This document shows, one piece after another, positions 1 through 8,412 of a stretch of DNA of 64,000 nt. This DNA comes from Microbacterium sp. No. 7 (GTDB taxonomy: Bacteria; Actinomycetota; Actinomycetes; Actinomycetales; Microbacteriaceae): contig NZ_CP012697.1 in the NCBI RefSeq assembly GCF_001314225.1, positions 2,666,001-2,730,000 of the forward strand, written 5' to 3'. The notes under the pieces were generated by a model. It saw only the letters and a list, made by a program, of their open reading frames with translations. It was not told the origin of the DNA and searched no databases. Position 1 is the first letter of the stretch, and each line of letters opens with the position of its first letter. A program made the position numbers and the translations under genes.

Positions 1-478
1 GACGCTCACGCTTCTCATGCAGTTCGGCGGCGCGACGCTGCAGACGCTCATCGAGTCGCGGCGTGGCCTGGAACCGCTGACAGCCCGCCTCGCGGCGAGC
101 CGCATGACCGTCGCTCAACGGCAGTCGCTCACCGAGAACCTCGAGCTCATGTCGGCGCACATCGACGACAACGAATCGTTCCTCCACTACAACCGCGACT
201 TCCACATCGAGCTCGCGCACGGGTCCGCCAACGTGATCTACGGATGCGTCGTCGACGCACTGGCGCACCTCATCGACGGCCACACCGTGGGCGTGACCTA
301 CTCGGAGCCCCGCCGCCGAGCCGTGCTCGACGCGCATCGCCGGATCCATCACGCCATCCTGAACTCCGATCCCGATGCCGCCGAGAACGCGATGGCGCTG
401 CACATTCAGGAGTACATGGACTATGTCGTCGCGCGCCACCCGAGTGCGCTGGATGCGCGCATCGTCTGGGAGCTCTGA
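1..478 (+). CDS. GntR-family regulator, FCD ligand domain (5' end missing)
   Basis: Partial gene: the reading frame is open to the left edge of the window, so the N-terminal winged-helix DNA-binding part lies outside. What remains is about 158 residues of an all-helical FCD domain, the effector-binding half of FadR/VanR-type GntR repressors. The metal/ligand-binding pattern is visible as NRDFHIELAH, followed by histidines in AHRRIHHAI and ALHIQEY. The first ATG (17) is internal, not the start. The gene sits next to an SMP-30 gene and acyl-CoA metabolism genes, so it probably controls that cluster; the ligand is unknown. Confidence 0.85.
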   Translation, partial: TLTLLMQFGGATLQTLIESRRGLEPLTARLAASRMTVAQRQSLTENLELMSAHIDDNESFLHYNRDFHIELAHGSANVIYGCVVDALAHLIDGHTVGVTYSEPRRRAVLDAHRRIHHAILNSDPDAAENAMALHIQEYMDYVVARHPSALDARIVWEL

Positions 479-493
479 CCGAGCGACGCGGTC

Positions 494-1357
494 TCAGATC
501 TCGACGGCCCAGACCGATCCGCCTCGCACCTCGCGCGCCTTGGCAGGGTTGAGCGGGTGGAAGCCGGCGCACACGTAGAGCGTGCGTCCCTCCTCCCCTC
601 CGACCGCACACGCCGACGGGCTGCCGGCCTGCGCGGGCAACGTCACCCGTGCGACGAGCCGGCCCTCGGCATCCCAGCAGAGCACGTCGCGCGATGCGGG
701 GAAGGCGACCCAGAGTCCCTCGCTCCCCCACGACATGCCGTCGGGCACCGGCGGCGTCTCGACGAACGTACGCCGCGAGCCCGTGACGGACAGGTCGACG
801 GCGGTGATGCGAGCGCCCGAAGACTCCGCGACGTAGAACGTCGTCCCGTCGCTCGCCATGCCGTTCGCATCGTCGAACCCGCCGAGCTCGTCGGCCGAGC
901 GCACCCGGCCGGAAGCGTCGAACGCCAGCAGAGGTGCTGCGGTCGCCGGTTCCCGGGCAAAGAAATCGGAGCCGAACTGGCTGACGAAGCCGGTGCCGTC
1001 ATCGAAGAGGATGAGGTCGTTGGCCGTGCCGCCCGGGAGAGGTCGCAGGTCGGCGAACAGCTCGGGGTCGCCCGACGCACCGCGGAAGCGGTAGACGATG
1101 CGCTCGAGCATCGACACCACGAGCAGATCCCCCTCGGCGGTCAGCCCTGTGCCTCCCGCCAGCGCGGAGCCGTCGTCACCGGGAGGAGGCAGCGTCGCGA
1201 GCACGCGCACCTCGCCGTCGGCGTAGCCGAGGACAGTGCCCGCGTGCATATCCGAGAAGATCAGGCCCGCAGAGGTCCATCGCGGGCATTCCGGCCAGGT
1301 CAGCCCGCTCACGAGCAGCCGGCCGCCCGTGATCTCGCGTGTCTGCACCCCGCTCAT
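494..1357 (-). CDS. SMP-30/gluconolactonase/LRE family protein
   Basis: 287 residues, the usual size for the six-bladed beta-propeller family that includes gluconolactonase and regucalcin. Metal-ligand motifs expected of the family are visible: the N-terminal Glu in WPECPRW, the Asn in GTANDLILF, and the Asn/Asp in DANGMASD and VPDGMSWGSEG. Members hydrolyse sugar or other lactones in the cytoplasm. The ATG at 1357 is preceded by a purine-rich GAGAGGAAG stretch. It is convergent with the GntR gene and follows the acyl-CoA ligase on the same strand. The true substrate cannot be read from sequence. Confidence 0.85.
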   Translation of the reverse strand: MSGVQTREITGGRLLVSGLTWPECPRWTSAGLIFSDMHAGTVLGYADGEVRVLATLPPPGDDGSALAGGTGLTAEGDLLVVSMLERIVYRFRGASGDPELFADLRPLPGGTANDLILFDDGTGFVSQFGSDFFAREPATAAPLLAFDASGRVRSADELGGFDDANGMASDGTTFYVAESSGARITAVDLSVTGSRRTFVETPPVPDGMSWGSEGLWVAFPASRDVLCWDAEGRLVARVTLPAQAGSPSACAVGGEEGRTLYVCAGFHPLNPAKAREVRGGSVWAVEI

Positions 1358-1411
1358 CCTTCTTCGCTTCCTCTCCGCACCACGGCCAGGCCGCGAATCG
1401 GCGGGTCCGCG

Positions 1412-2980
1412 TCAGCCGCCGACGGCACGGTCCGCGCCATCCCAGTACCGCGCGCGCAGGTCACGCCGCATGAGCTTGCCCGAAGAGTTCTTCGGCAGCT
1501 CGTCGACGATCTCGATCCGCCGAGGCTGCTTGTAGCCCGCGATGCCTTCGCGACATGCTCGCGCGATCGCCTCGGTCGTGAGTCCCGCGCCCGGCTCCGC
1601 GACGACCGCGGCCAGCACCGTCTCGCCCCACTTGGGATCGGGGATGCCCACGACGGCGACCTCGGCGACGCCGGGCACCGTCGAGATCACAGCCTCGACC
1701 TCACTCGGAAAGACGTTGAAGCCGCCCGAGACGATGAGATCGCGCTTGCGGTCGACGATGTAGAGATAGCCGTTCTCCAGCACCCCGATGTCGCCGGAGG
1801 CAAGCCAGCCGTCGTCGCCGATGATCGTCTCGCCGGGGAGCCGCCAGTATCCGGCGAGCACCTGGTCGCCTCGCACCTGCACCTCTCCGGGCTCTCCGTC
1901 GGGCAGTTCGTCGCCGTCGCCGTCGACGATCCGCAGGTCGATGAACGGAGTGACCCGGCCGGCGCTCGCGAGCGTCTTCGGCACGCTGCCGTCGGGGAGC
2001 AGCATGTGGTCCGATTGGCTGAGCGCGGTGAGCGGCACGGGAGCCTCCGTGAGCCCGTAGCACTGCACGAAGACCGAGCCGAAGGCCTTGATCGCACGGA
2101 CGACCTTGTCAGGCGCCATCGGCGAACCGGCGTAGATGACCGTGCGCAGGGTGCTCGTGTCGTAGTCGCCGCGCTCGGCCTCATCGGTCAGCATCGTGAC
2201 GATCGTGGGAACGACGGGCGTGGCCGTCACACCGTATGCACCGATCGCAGCGAGAGCCTCGTCGGCCTTGAACTCGCCCAGGAAGACCTGGCGGGCTCCG
2301 CGCACCGCATAGAGCAGGCCGATCCATCCGGCGAGGTGGCTGAGCGGCGCGACCTGCAGCAGCGTGTCGTGCTCACTCACCGACGGCAGTTCCGCCATGA
2401 GATTGCGCAGTGTCGCCGTGATCGTCGCATGCGTGTGCATCACGCCCTTCGGGCTCCCGGTGGTGCCCGACGTGTACGGCATCCAGGCGAGGTCGGAAGG
2501 AGCGCCCGCGTGCGGTGCCGCCGGTTCCGCCTCGAGCAGCCGTGCGACCGTAAGCTCATCCGGCGCGCCCGTGCTCCTGACGACGTGCACGTCGTATCGG
2601 AGCGCACCGACGGCGGCGACGACCGCGTCGTACGTCTCGGGATCGACCACGATCGCCCTCGCATCGGCGTTCTGCGCAATCCCGGCGATCTCGTTCGCGT
2701 GCAGGCGGAAGCTCACCGCGACGCGCACGTACCCGCCCCAGAGCAACCCGTGGTCGAGCAGGAAGAACTCCTCGCTGTTGCGCAGCGCAAGCACGACGCG
2801 GTCGTCGGGGCTCGCACCCAGTCCTGCGATTCCGCCGGCGAGACGCGCAGCCTTCGTGCGAAGCTGCGCGAAGCTGACATCCTCGCCCGAGCGCGCGACG
2901 TAGGCCGGACGATCAGCGAAGACGTCGTACGAACGACGAAGCAGCTCCGAAACGGTGCGCTGGATGCCAGAGGTCGCCAT
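1412..2980 (-). CDS. AMP-dependent acyl-CoA synthetase/ligase
   Basis: Activates a carboxylic acid to its CoA thioester through an acyl-adenylate. The P-loop-like AMP-binding motif YTSGTTGSPKG is present, as are the acid-clamp region GYWRLPGE, the DRKRDLI hinge and the C-terminal PKNSSGKLMRRDL with the catalytic Lys. From ATG 2980 it is 522 residues, normal for the ANL superfamily. I chose this start because GGAGAGG lies just upstream; an extended frame to 3085 has no ribosome site. It is divergent from the thiolase across 161 bp. The acid (fatty, aromatic or cyclic) is not decidable. Confidence 0.9.
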   Translation of the reverse strand: MATSGIQRTVSELLRRSYDVFADRPAYVARSGEDVSFAQLRTKAARLAGGIAGLGASPDDRVVLALRNSEEFFLLDHGLLWGGYVRVAVSFRLHANEIAGIAQNADARAIVVDPETYDAVVAAVGALRYDVHVVRSTGAPDELTVARLLEAEPAAPHAGAPSDLAWMPYTSGTTGSPKGVMHTHATITATLRNLMAELPSVSEHDTLLQVAPLSHLAGWIGLLYAVRGARQVFLGEFKADEALAAIGAYGVTATPVVPTIVTMLTDEAERGDYDTSTLRTVIYAGSPMAPDKVVRAIKAFGSVFVQCYGLTEAPVPLTALSQSDHMLLPDGSVPKTLASAGRVTPFIDLRIVDGDGDELPDGEPGEVQVRGDQVLAGYWRLPGETIIGDDGWLASGDIGVLENGYLYIVDRKRDLIVSGGFNVFPSEVEAVISTVPGVAEVAVVGIPDPKWGETVLAAVVAEPGAGLTTEAIARACREGIAGYKQPRRIEIVDELPKNSSGKLMRRDLRARYWDGADRAVGG

Positions 2981-3022
2981 TGACCCTCTCCTCAATGTGT
3001 TGGCTGACGAGCGAGCGGCGCG

Positions 3023-3079
3023 GTCTCGTGTGAGCGAGACACGCACTTCAATGTTATCAATCATAGTCAGAGATATACT
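3023..3079. promoter_or_regulatory. Divergent promoter region, ligase/thiolase
   Basis: An AT-rich island in a GC-rich genome. It contains TATACT (3074-3079) as a plus-strand -10 for the thiolase and TATGAT on the minus strand (3065-3060) for the ligase. An inverted repeat GTCTCG-N6-CGAGAC lies at 3023-3040. The -10 assignments are inferences from consensus. The operator of the neighbouring GntR protein could lie here, but no clear match to a known FCD-family site was seen. Confidence 0.5.
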
Positions 3080-3141
3080 CCACATGGCGATCCGATATCC
3101 GGGTCGGTATCGTCCCCTCCAGCGCCGTTCAAAGGAGAACC

Positions 3142-4326
3142 ATGACTTCCGACGCCTTCGTCATCGACGCGATCCGGTCTCCGATGGGGAAGGGCAAGGC
3201 AGGCGGCGCGCTCAGCGGCCTGCACCCGGTGGAGGTGCTGGCGCAGGTGTTCCAGGCGCTGCTGGCTCGCCATCCGTCGCTCGACCCCGCTGAGGTCGAC
3301 GACATCATCGTCGGATGCGTCACGCAGGTCGGCGAGCAGTCCGCGTCGCCCGGGCGGTTCGCCTGGCTCGCCGCGGGGCTCCCCGAGCACGTGCCATCTG
3401 TCACGATCGACCGCAAGTGCGGCTCGGGACAGCAGGCCATCCACTTCGCGGCGCAAGGCATCATGTCTGGCACATATGACATCGTGATCGCCGCGGGCAT
3501 CGAGATGATGAGTCGTGAGCCCATGGGCAGCAACCGCAACGGCAAGGATCCGTTCGGGCCGGACATCGCGCAGCGATACTCCCCCGGCCTCGTCTCCCAG
3601 GGCGTGTCGGCCGAGCTCGTCGCAGCGAAGTGGGGGCTCACGCGAGAGCAGATGGATGCATTCGGGCTCGAGTCGCACCGCCGGGCCGCAGCGGCCGCCG
3701 ACAACGGCGGCTTCGCCCGTGAGATCGTGCCGATCTCGACACCCGATGGCCTCGTGGCCGCCGACGAGTCGATCCGCCGCGGCGGGACACTCGAGTCGTT
3801 GGCCGGCCTGCCCGCCCCGTTCCGAACAGACGAGCTCTCCGAACGCTTCCCCCAGATCGCCTGGAGCGTCACGGCCGGGAACTCGTCGCAGATCACTGAT
3901 GGTGCCGCCGCCGTCCTGCTGGTGAGCGAACGCGTCGCACAACGGCTCGGGCTCACGCCACGGGCACGGATCCATCAGATGGCCGTCGTGGGCGACGATC
4001 CGATCCTCATGCTCACGGGCCCCATCACCGCGACGCGGAAAGCGCTGCGTCGGGCGGGCATGACGACGGACGACATCGATCTCTTCGAGATCAACGAAGC
4101 CTTCGCGTCGGTGCCGATGGCATGGTCGGCCGAGCTCGGCGTCGACGACACGAGACTCAACACGCGTGGCGGGGCGATCGCGCTCGGCCACCCGCTCGGG
4201 GCATCCGGCGCACGCATCTTCGCCACGCTGCTGAACGCGCTCGAAGACACGGCCGGCCGCTACGGTCTCGTGTCCATCTGTGAGGCGGGCGGTATGGCCA
4301 ACGCCACGATCATCGAGCGCATCTGA
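3142..4326 (+). CDS. Thiolase family protein (acetyl-CoA C-acyltransferase)
   Basis: Catalyses thiolytic cleavage of 3-oxoacyl-CoA, or the reverse condensation. 394 residues, normal for the family. The nucleophile Cys is in DRKCGSGQQA, the catalytic His region is GHPLGASGAR, and the C-terminal active-site Cys is in SICEAGGMANA, a variation on the usual CIGGGMG. NEAFA is also conserved. A good ribosome site (AAAGGAG) precedes ATG 3142. It is followed after 26 bp by an SDR gene on the same strand, consistent with the last two beta-oxidation-like steps being encoded together. Confidence 0.92.
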   Translation: MTSDAFVIDAIRSPMGKGKAGGALSGLHPVEVLAQVFQALLARHPSLDPAEVDDIIVGCVTQVGEQSASPGRFAWLAAGLPEHVPSVTIDRKCGSGQQAIHFAAQGIMSGTYDIVIAAGIEMMSREPMGSNRNGKDPFGPDIAQRYSPGLVSQGVSAELVAAKWGLTREQMDAFGLESHRRAAAAADNGGFAREIVPISTPDGLVAADESIRRGGTLESLAGLPAPFRTDELSERFPQIAWSVTAGNSSQITDGAAAVLLVSERVAQRLGLTPRARIHQMAVVGDDPILMLTGPITATRKALRRAGMTTDDIDLFEINEAFASVPMAWSAELGVDDTRLNTRGGAIALGHPLGASGARIFATLLNALEDTAGRYGLVSICEAGGMANATIIERI

Positions 4327-4352
4327 TCGCGCGACCCTCGAAGGAGCACACC

Positions 4353-5111
4353 GTGGAGATCTCAGCAGCGTCCGCCATCGTCACCGGCGGCGCATCCGGC
4401 CTCGGCCTCGCCACCGCGCGGCGGATCGCCCGTCGCGGCGCGCACGTCGTCATCCTTGATCTGCCCACCAGCGAGGGCGCCGCGATAGCCGAGGAACTGG
4501 GCGGATCGTTCGCTCCGGCCGATGTTCGCGACAGTGAGGCCGTCGCTCACGCCGTGCAAGCCGCGGCCGCGATCGCGCCCCTGCGCATCCTCGTGCACTG
4601 CGCAGGACGCGGCGGTGGCGTGCGCGTGGTCGACCGAGACGGCGAGCCCGGCGATCAGAAGCTGTTCGACGAGATCGTCAGCATCAACCTCATGGGCACG
4701 TTCAACGTGCTCCGGCTCGTCGCGGCGCAGATGGTCACGAACGACCCGATCGACGGCGAGCGGGGAGTCTGCGTGCTGACGGCGTCGGTCGCCGCCTGGG
4801 AGGGGCAGATCAGCCAGACTCCGTACTCCGCTTCCAAAGCAGGGGTCGTGGGCATGACGATCGTCGCCGCACGCGATCTCGCCTCACGGCTCGTACGCGT
4901 CAACACCATCGCACCGGGACTGTTCGAGACGCCGATCCTCGCACGCTTCTCGCCGGAGACCCTCAACGGCATCGCCGCGCAGGTTCCGCATCCCGCGCGA
5001 CTGGGACGACCCGACGAGTTCGCCGCCCTCGCCGACCACATCATCGACAATCCCATGGTGAACGGCGAGACCATCCGCCTCGACGGCGCGATCCGCATGG
5101 GCCCCCGCTGA
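4353..5111 (+). CDS. SDR family oxidoreductase (3-hydroxyacyl-CoA dehydrogenase-like)
   Basis: Rossmann-fold short-chain dehydrogenase of 252 residues. The NAD motif is TGGASGLGLA, the catalytic Ser precedes YSASK, and NTIAPGLFETP is conserved. The long insertion after NCAGRG-like HCAGRG and the overall pattern resemble type II (HSD17B10-like) 3-hydroxyacyl-CoA dehydrogenases, which would supply 3-oxoacyl-CoA to the upstream thiolase. It starts at GTG 4353, behind AAGGAG at 4341. Family assignment is firm; the substrate is inferred from the neighbours. Confidence 0.88.
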   Translation: MEISAASAIVTGGASGLGLATARRIARRGAHVVILDLPTSEGAAIAEELGGSFAPADVRDSEAVAHAVQAAAAIAPLRILVHCAGRGGGVRVVDRDGEPGDQKLFDEIVSINLMGTFNVLRLVAAQMVTNDPIDGERGVCVLTASVAAWEGQISQTPYSASKAGVVGMTIVAARDLASRLVRVNTIAPGLFETPILARFSPETLNGIAAQVPHPARLGRPDEFAALADHIIDNPMVNGETIRLDGAIRMGPR

Positions 5112-5126
5112 GGCCCCCGAACGACG

Positions 5127-5156
5127 GAACCCCGCCGCGCAGGCGCGGCGAGGTTC
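5127..5156. terminator. Hairpin terminator between SDR and clpP2
   Basis: A 14-bp stem (5127-5140 with 5143-5156, one mismatch) and a 2-nt loop between two convergent genes. It probably ends both transcripts. No long T-run follows, as is common in actinobacteria. Confidence 0.75.
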
Positions 5157-5172
5157 TCCGGAGCGGGCGTCG

Positions 5173-5841
5173 TCAGGCCGACAGCGCCGCCTGCTGCCCG
5201 CGCTTGCGGGTGGTGAGCACCTGGTCGACGATGCCGTACTCGAGCGCCTCGGCGGCCGAGAGGATCTTGTCGCGGTCGATGTCCTTGTGCACCTTCGCGA
5301 CGTCCTGGCCCGTGTGGCGGGCCATCGTCTCCTCGAGCCACGTGCGCATGCGCATGATCTCGGCGGCCTGGATCTCGATGTCCGAGGCCTGGCCGTGGCC
5401 GGCCTCGCCCATCGCCGGCTGGTGCATGAGGATGCGCGCGTTCGGCAGCGCGAGGCGCTTGCCCGGCGCGCCGGCCGCGAGCAGCACCGACGCGGCCGAG
5501 GCCGCCTGGCCCAGCACGACGGTCTGGATCTGCGGCGACACGTACTGCATCGTGTCGTAGATCGCCGTCATGGCCGTGAACGAGCCGCCGGGCGAGTTGA
5601 TGTACATGATGATGTCGCGGTCGGGGTCCTGGCTCTCCAGCACGAGCAGCTGCGCCATGACGTCGTCGGCCGAGGCGTCGTCGACCTGCACGCCGAGGAA
5701 GATCACGCGGTCCTCGAACAGCTTGTTGTACGGGTCCTGGCGCTTGTAGCCGTAGGCGGTGCGCTCCTCGAACTGGGGCAGGATGTAGCGGCTCTGCGGC
5801 AGGGGGCGGCCCTGCGGAAGGCCGAAGGCGGGGGTGTTCAT
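5173..5841 (-). CDS. clpP2: ATP-dependent Clp protease proteolytic subunit 2
   Basis: 222 residues. Serine protease subunit that forms mixed tetradecamers with ClpP1 and is fed by ClpX/ClpC ATPases in the cytosol. Catalytic Ser115 is in GQAASAAS and His140 in LMHQPAMG; the oxyanion/strand motif INSPGGS is present. It carries the N-terminal extension typical of actinobacterial ClpP2. It lies 20 bp downstream of clpP1 in the conserved order tig-clpP1-clpP2. ATG 5841 has GGAGGAGAC upstream. Confidence 0.96.
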   Translation of the reverse strand: MNTPAFGLPQGRPLPQSRYILPQFEERTAYGYKRQDPYNKLFEDRVIFLGVQVDDASADDVMAQLLVLESQDPDRDIIMYINSPGGSFTAMTAIYDTMQYVSPQIQTVVLGQAASAASVLLAAGAPGKRLALPNARILMHQPAMGEAGHGQASDIEIQAAEIMRMRTWLEETMARHTGQDVAKVHKDIDRDKILSAAEALEYGIVDQVLTTRKRGQQAALSA

Positions 5842-5861
5842 CGGGTCTGTCTCCTCCGGTC

Positions 5862-6446
5862 TCAGTTGTCGGTTCCGCCGCCGCCGCTGACGTCGGCGGC
5901 ATGGGCGCGGATGTGATCGACGAAGCCGTACTCGAGGGCTTCCTCGGCGGTGAACCAGCGGTCGCGGTCGCCGTCGGCGTTGATCTGCTCGACGCTCTTG
6001 CCGGTCTGCGCGGCGGTGATCTCGGCGAGGCGGTTCTTCATCGAGACGATGAGCTCCGCCTGCGTCTGGATGTCGCTCGCGGTGCCGCCGAAGCCGCCGT
6101 GCGGCTGGTGCAGCAGCACGCGCGCGTTCGGCGTGATGTAGCGTTTGCCCTTGGTGCCGCTGGTCAGCAGCAGCTGGCCCATCGAGGCGGCCATGCCGAT
6201 GCCGACCGTGACGATGTCGTTCGGCACGAACTGCATCGTGTCGTAGATGGCCATGCCCGCGGTGATCGAGCCGCCGGGCGAGTTGATGTAGAGGTAGATG
6301 TCCCGCTCGGAGTCCTCCGCGGCGAGCAGCAGGATCTTGGCGCAGATCTCGTTCGCGTTCTCGTCGCGCACCTCCGACCCGAGCCAGATGATGCGGTCCT
6401 TAAGCAGCCTGTCGAAGACGCTCGTCGCGACAAGGGGTTCAGCCAT
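5862..6446 (-). CDS. clpP1: ATP-dependent Clp protease proteolytic subunit 1
   Basis: 194 residues from ATG 6446, chosen over an upstream in-frame ATG (6491) because AGGAG lies 5 nt before it and the protein then starts like other ClpP1 proteins. The triad is Ser88 (GMAASMGQ), His113 (LLHQPHGG) and Asp162 (DRDRW). It forms the active heteromeric protease with ClpP2. The gene is separated from tig by a perfect 40-bp palindrome, so it probably has its own promoter in the 92 bp before its start (possible -10 TAGATT). Confidence 0.96.
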   Translation of the reverse strand: MAEPLVATSVFDRLLKDRIIWLGSEVRDENANEICAKILLLAAEDSERDIYLYINSPGGSITAGMAIYDTMQFVPNDIVTVGIGMAASMGQLLLTSGTKGKRYITPNARVLLHQPHGGFGGTASDIQTQAELIVSMKNRLAEITAAQTGKSVEQINADGDRDRWFTAEEALEYGFVDHIRAHAADVSGGGGTDN

Positions 6447-6538
6447 GAGTGCTCCTGTTTCCGGGATGTGGTCGACATCGAATCTACCCACGCGCCACGG
6501 GCGCCCCGCCCGTGTTCGCCGTCGGCATAGTGCCGGTA

Positions 6539-6578
6539 CGGCGAAGGGGTGGATGCCGCGGCATCCACCCCTTCGCCG
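6539..6578. terminator. Perfect 40-bp palindrome downstream of tig
   Basis: Both 20-base halves are exact reverse complements with no spacer, giving a very stable hairpin 6 bp past the tig stop codon and 92 bp before the clpP1 start. Its position says it ends the tig transcript on the minus strand. Confidence 0.85.
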
Positions 6579-6584
6579 ATGTGG

Positions 6585-7973
6585 TTACTTCGCGTCGTCG
6601 GCGGGCGCCTCGTCGTCAGCGGCCTCGTCGGCGGCCGCCTCGTCGGCGGCGTCGTCCGCGGCATCCTCTTCGGCAGCCTCGTCGTCGGCGCCGGTGTCGA
6701 CGGCGGCGAACTCGCTCAGGTCGACGGCCTTGCCGTCAGTGTCGACGACCGAGACCTTGCCGAGCACGATCGCGAGCGCCTTGTTGCGGGCGACCTCGCC
6801 GATCATGACGGGCAGCTGGTTCGACTGCTGCAGCATGTTGACGAAGTCCTGCGGGGCCAGGCCGTACTGCGCGGCCGACTGGATGAGGAACTGCGTCAGC
6901 TCGTCCTGCGAGACCTGCACCTGCTCCTGCTCGACGATCTTGTCGAGGATCATCTGCGTGCGGAAGCGGCGCTCGCTGGCCTCGGTCACCTCGGCGCGGT
7001 GCTCGTCGTCCTCGAGGCGGCCCTCGCCCTCGAGGTGCTCGTTCACCTCGTCCTCGACGAGCTGTGCGGGCACGGGGATGTCGGCCTTCTCGATCAGCAG
7101 CTCGACGAGCTTGTCGCGCGCGGCGGCGCCCTGGCCGAAGACGGACTGCTGGGCGACGCGCTCGACGAGCGACTCGCGCAGCTCGGCGATCGTGTCGAAC
7201 TCGCTCGCCATCTGAGCGAAGTCGTCGTCGGCCTCGGGCAGCTCGCGCTCCTTGACCGCCTTGACGGTCACGGCGACCTCGGCCTCCTCGCCGGCGTGGT
7301 CGCCGCCGACGAGCGTCGAGCGGAACGTGGTCTCCTCACCGGCGGTGAGCGAGTCGATCGCCTCGTCGATGCCGTCGAGCATCTCGCCCGAGCCGACCTC
7401 GTACGACACGCCCTCGGCGCGGTCGATCTCGGCGCCGTCGATCGTCGCGACGAGGTCGAGCTCGACGAAGTCGCCGGTCGCGGCGGGACGGTCGACCGTG
7501 ATGAGCGTGCCGAAGCGGGCACGCAGGCGGTCGAGCTCCTCCTCGATCGCGGCGTCGTCGGTGGCGACCGCGTCGACCTCGATCGAGATGTCCTCGTAGG
7601 CGGGCAGCTCGAACTCGGGACGCACGTCGACCTCGACCTCGACCTTCAGGTCGCCCGAGAAGTCCTTGTCGCTCGGCCACTCGACGACCTCGGCCGACGG
7701 GCGGCCGACGGTGCGCACCTCGTTCGCGGTCACGGCCTCGCGGTAGAACCCGTCGAGGCCCTCGCTGACCGCGTGCTCGAGCACGGCGCCGCGGCCGATG
7801 CGCTGGTCGATGATGGGCGCGGGCACCTTGCCCTTGCGGAAGCCGGGGATCTGCACGTCCTTCGCGATGTGCTCGTACGCGTGGGCGATGCTCGGCTTGA
7901 GCTCGTCAGGGGTGACCGTGATGTGGAGCTTCACCCGTGTGGGGCTCAGCGTCTCGACGGTGCTGGTGACCAT
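6585..7973 (-). CDS. tig: Trigger factor (ribosome-associated chaperone, PPIase)
   Basis: 462 residues from ATG 7973. It has the N-terminal ribosome-binding domain with [10 protein letters not shown] (the GFRxGxxP signature), then an FKBP-type peptidyl-prolyl isomerase domain, then the helical C-terminal chaperone domain. It ends in a long Ala/Asp/Glu-rich acidic tail of about 45 residues, common in actinobacteria. It binds nascent chains at the ribosome exit. ATG 7973 follows GAGGAGAACGAAGG. It precedes clpP1-clpP2 on the same strand, the conserved order in this phylum. Confidence 0.96.
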   Translation of the reverse strand: MVTSTVETLSPTRVKLHITVTPDELKPSIAHAYEHIAKDVQIPGFRKGKVPAPIIDQRIGRGAVLEHAVSEGLDGFYREAVTANEVRTVGRPSAEVVEWPSDKDFSGDLKVEVEVDVRPEFELPAYEDISIEVDAVATDDAAIEEELDRLRARFGTLITVDRPAATGDFVELDLVATIDGAEIDRAEGVSYEVGSGEMLDGIDEAIDSLTAGEETTFRSTLVGGDHAGEEAEVAVTVKAVKERELPEADDDFAQMASEFDTIAELRESLVERVAQQSVFGQGAAARDKLVELLIEKADIPVPAQLVEDEVNEHLEGEGRLEDDEHRAEVTEASERRFRTQMILDKIVEQEQVQVSQDELTQFLIQSAAQYGLAPQDFVNMLQQSNQLPVMIGEVARNKALAIVLGKVSVVDTDGKAVDLSEFAAVDTGADDEAAEEDAADDAADEAAADEAADDEAPADDAK

Positions 7974-8042
7974 GCCTTCGTTCTCCTCGTGTCCGGCCGC
8001 GCGCACGCGACCGGGTAGTGGTCTGGGTCTGTGGGGTCCGTG

Positions 8043-8116
8043 TCGGGGCGACAGGATTTGAACCTGCGACTTCCCGCTCCCAAAGCGGGCGCTCTACCAA
8101 GCTGAGCTACGCCCCG
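8043..8116 (-). tRNA. tRNA-Pro (anticodon TGG)
   Basis: Reading the minus strand, a 7-bp acceptor stem CGGGGCG/CGCCCCG, a D-arm, an anticodon arm CCCGC-TTTGGGA-GCGGG giving TGG (Pro, CCA codons), and a TTCAAATC T-arm are all present. A discriminator A (8043) follows; CCA is not fully encoded. Confidence 0.95.
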
Positions 8117-8210
8117 GGGCGCGCACGAGCGTGCGCCGAAAACGACCGCGTGCAAGTCTAGCCGACGAAGGCCTGTAGACTTGTCTGGTTGCCGCGGCTC
8201 ACGCCGCCGC

Positions 8211-8281
8211 GGGGATGTAGCTCAATGGTAGAGCCTCAGTCTTCCAAACTGATGGTGCGGGTTCGATTCCCGTCATCCCCT
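8211..8281 (+). tRNA. tRNA-Gly (anticodon TCC)
   Basis: Acceptor stem GGGGATG/CATCCCC, D-arm, anticodon arm TCAGT-CTTCCAA-ACTGA giving TCC (Gly, GGA codons), and T-arm GTTCGATTCC. The discriminator is T (8281) and CCA is encoded at 8282-8284. It is divergent from the tRNA-Pro gene, 94 bp apart. Confidence 0.95.
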
Positions 8282-8325
8282 CCACACGCGCCTCTCTGTC
8301 CGCCCCAGCGCATCCCCTTACTTCG

Positions 8326-8394
8326 GCGAGACTGCACGTGCGCGACGAGACTGCCGGTCTGGCGGGCTGTCTCGTCGCACCGATGCCGTCTCGC
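8326..8394. repeat. Symmetric array: GAGAC words, 2 forward + 2 inverted
   Basis: GAGAC occurs at 8328 and 8347 (19 bp apart). Its reverse complement GTCTC occurs at 8369 and 8388 (again 19 bp apart). The inner pair is a 10-bp inverted repeat, GCGACGAGAC (8342-8351) / GTCTCGTCGC (8369-8378). It lies between tRNA-Gly and the 3' end of the VIT1 gene, so it may act as a terminator. Confidence 0.75.
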
Positions 8395-8412
8395 GGGGCT
8401 GAGGAGGCGGTG

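Noticed and set aside
557..2983. Very long Arg/Ala-rich frames opposite real genes (also 3067-4191, 25041-26681, 37835-40477, 59494-61398)
   Set aside because: Shadows of high-GC coding strands: no motifs, and codon positions follow the opposite strand gene.
6447..6538. ClgR binding site before clpP1
   Set aside because: A GTTCGCC word is present but the second half-site does not match at the required spacing.
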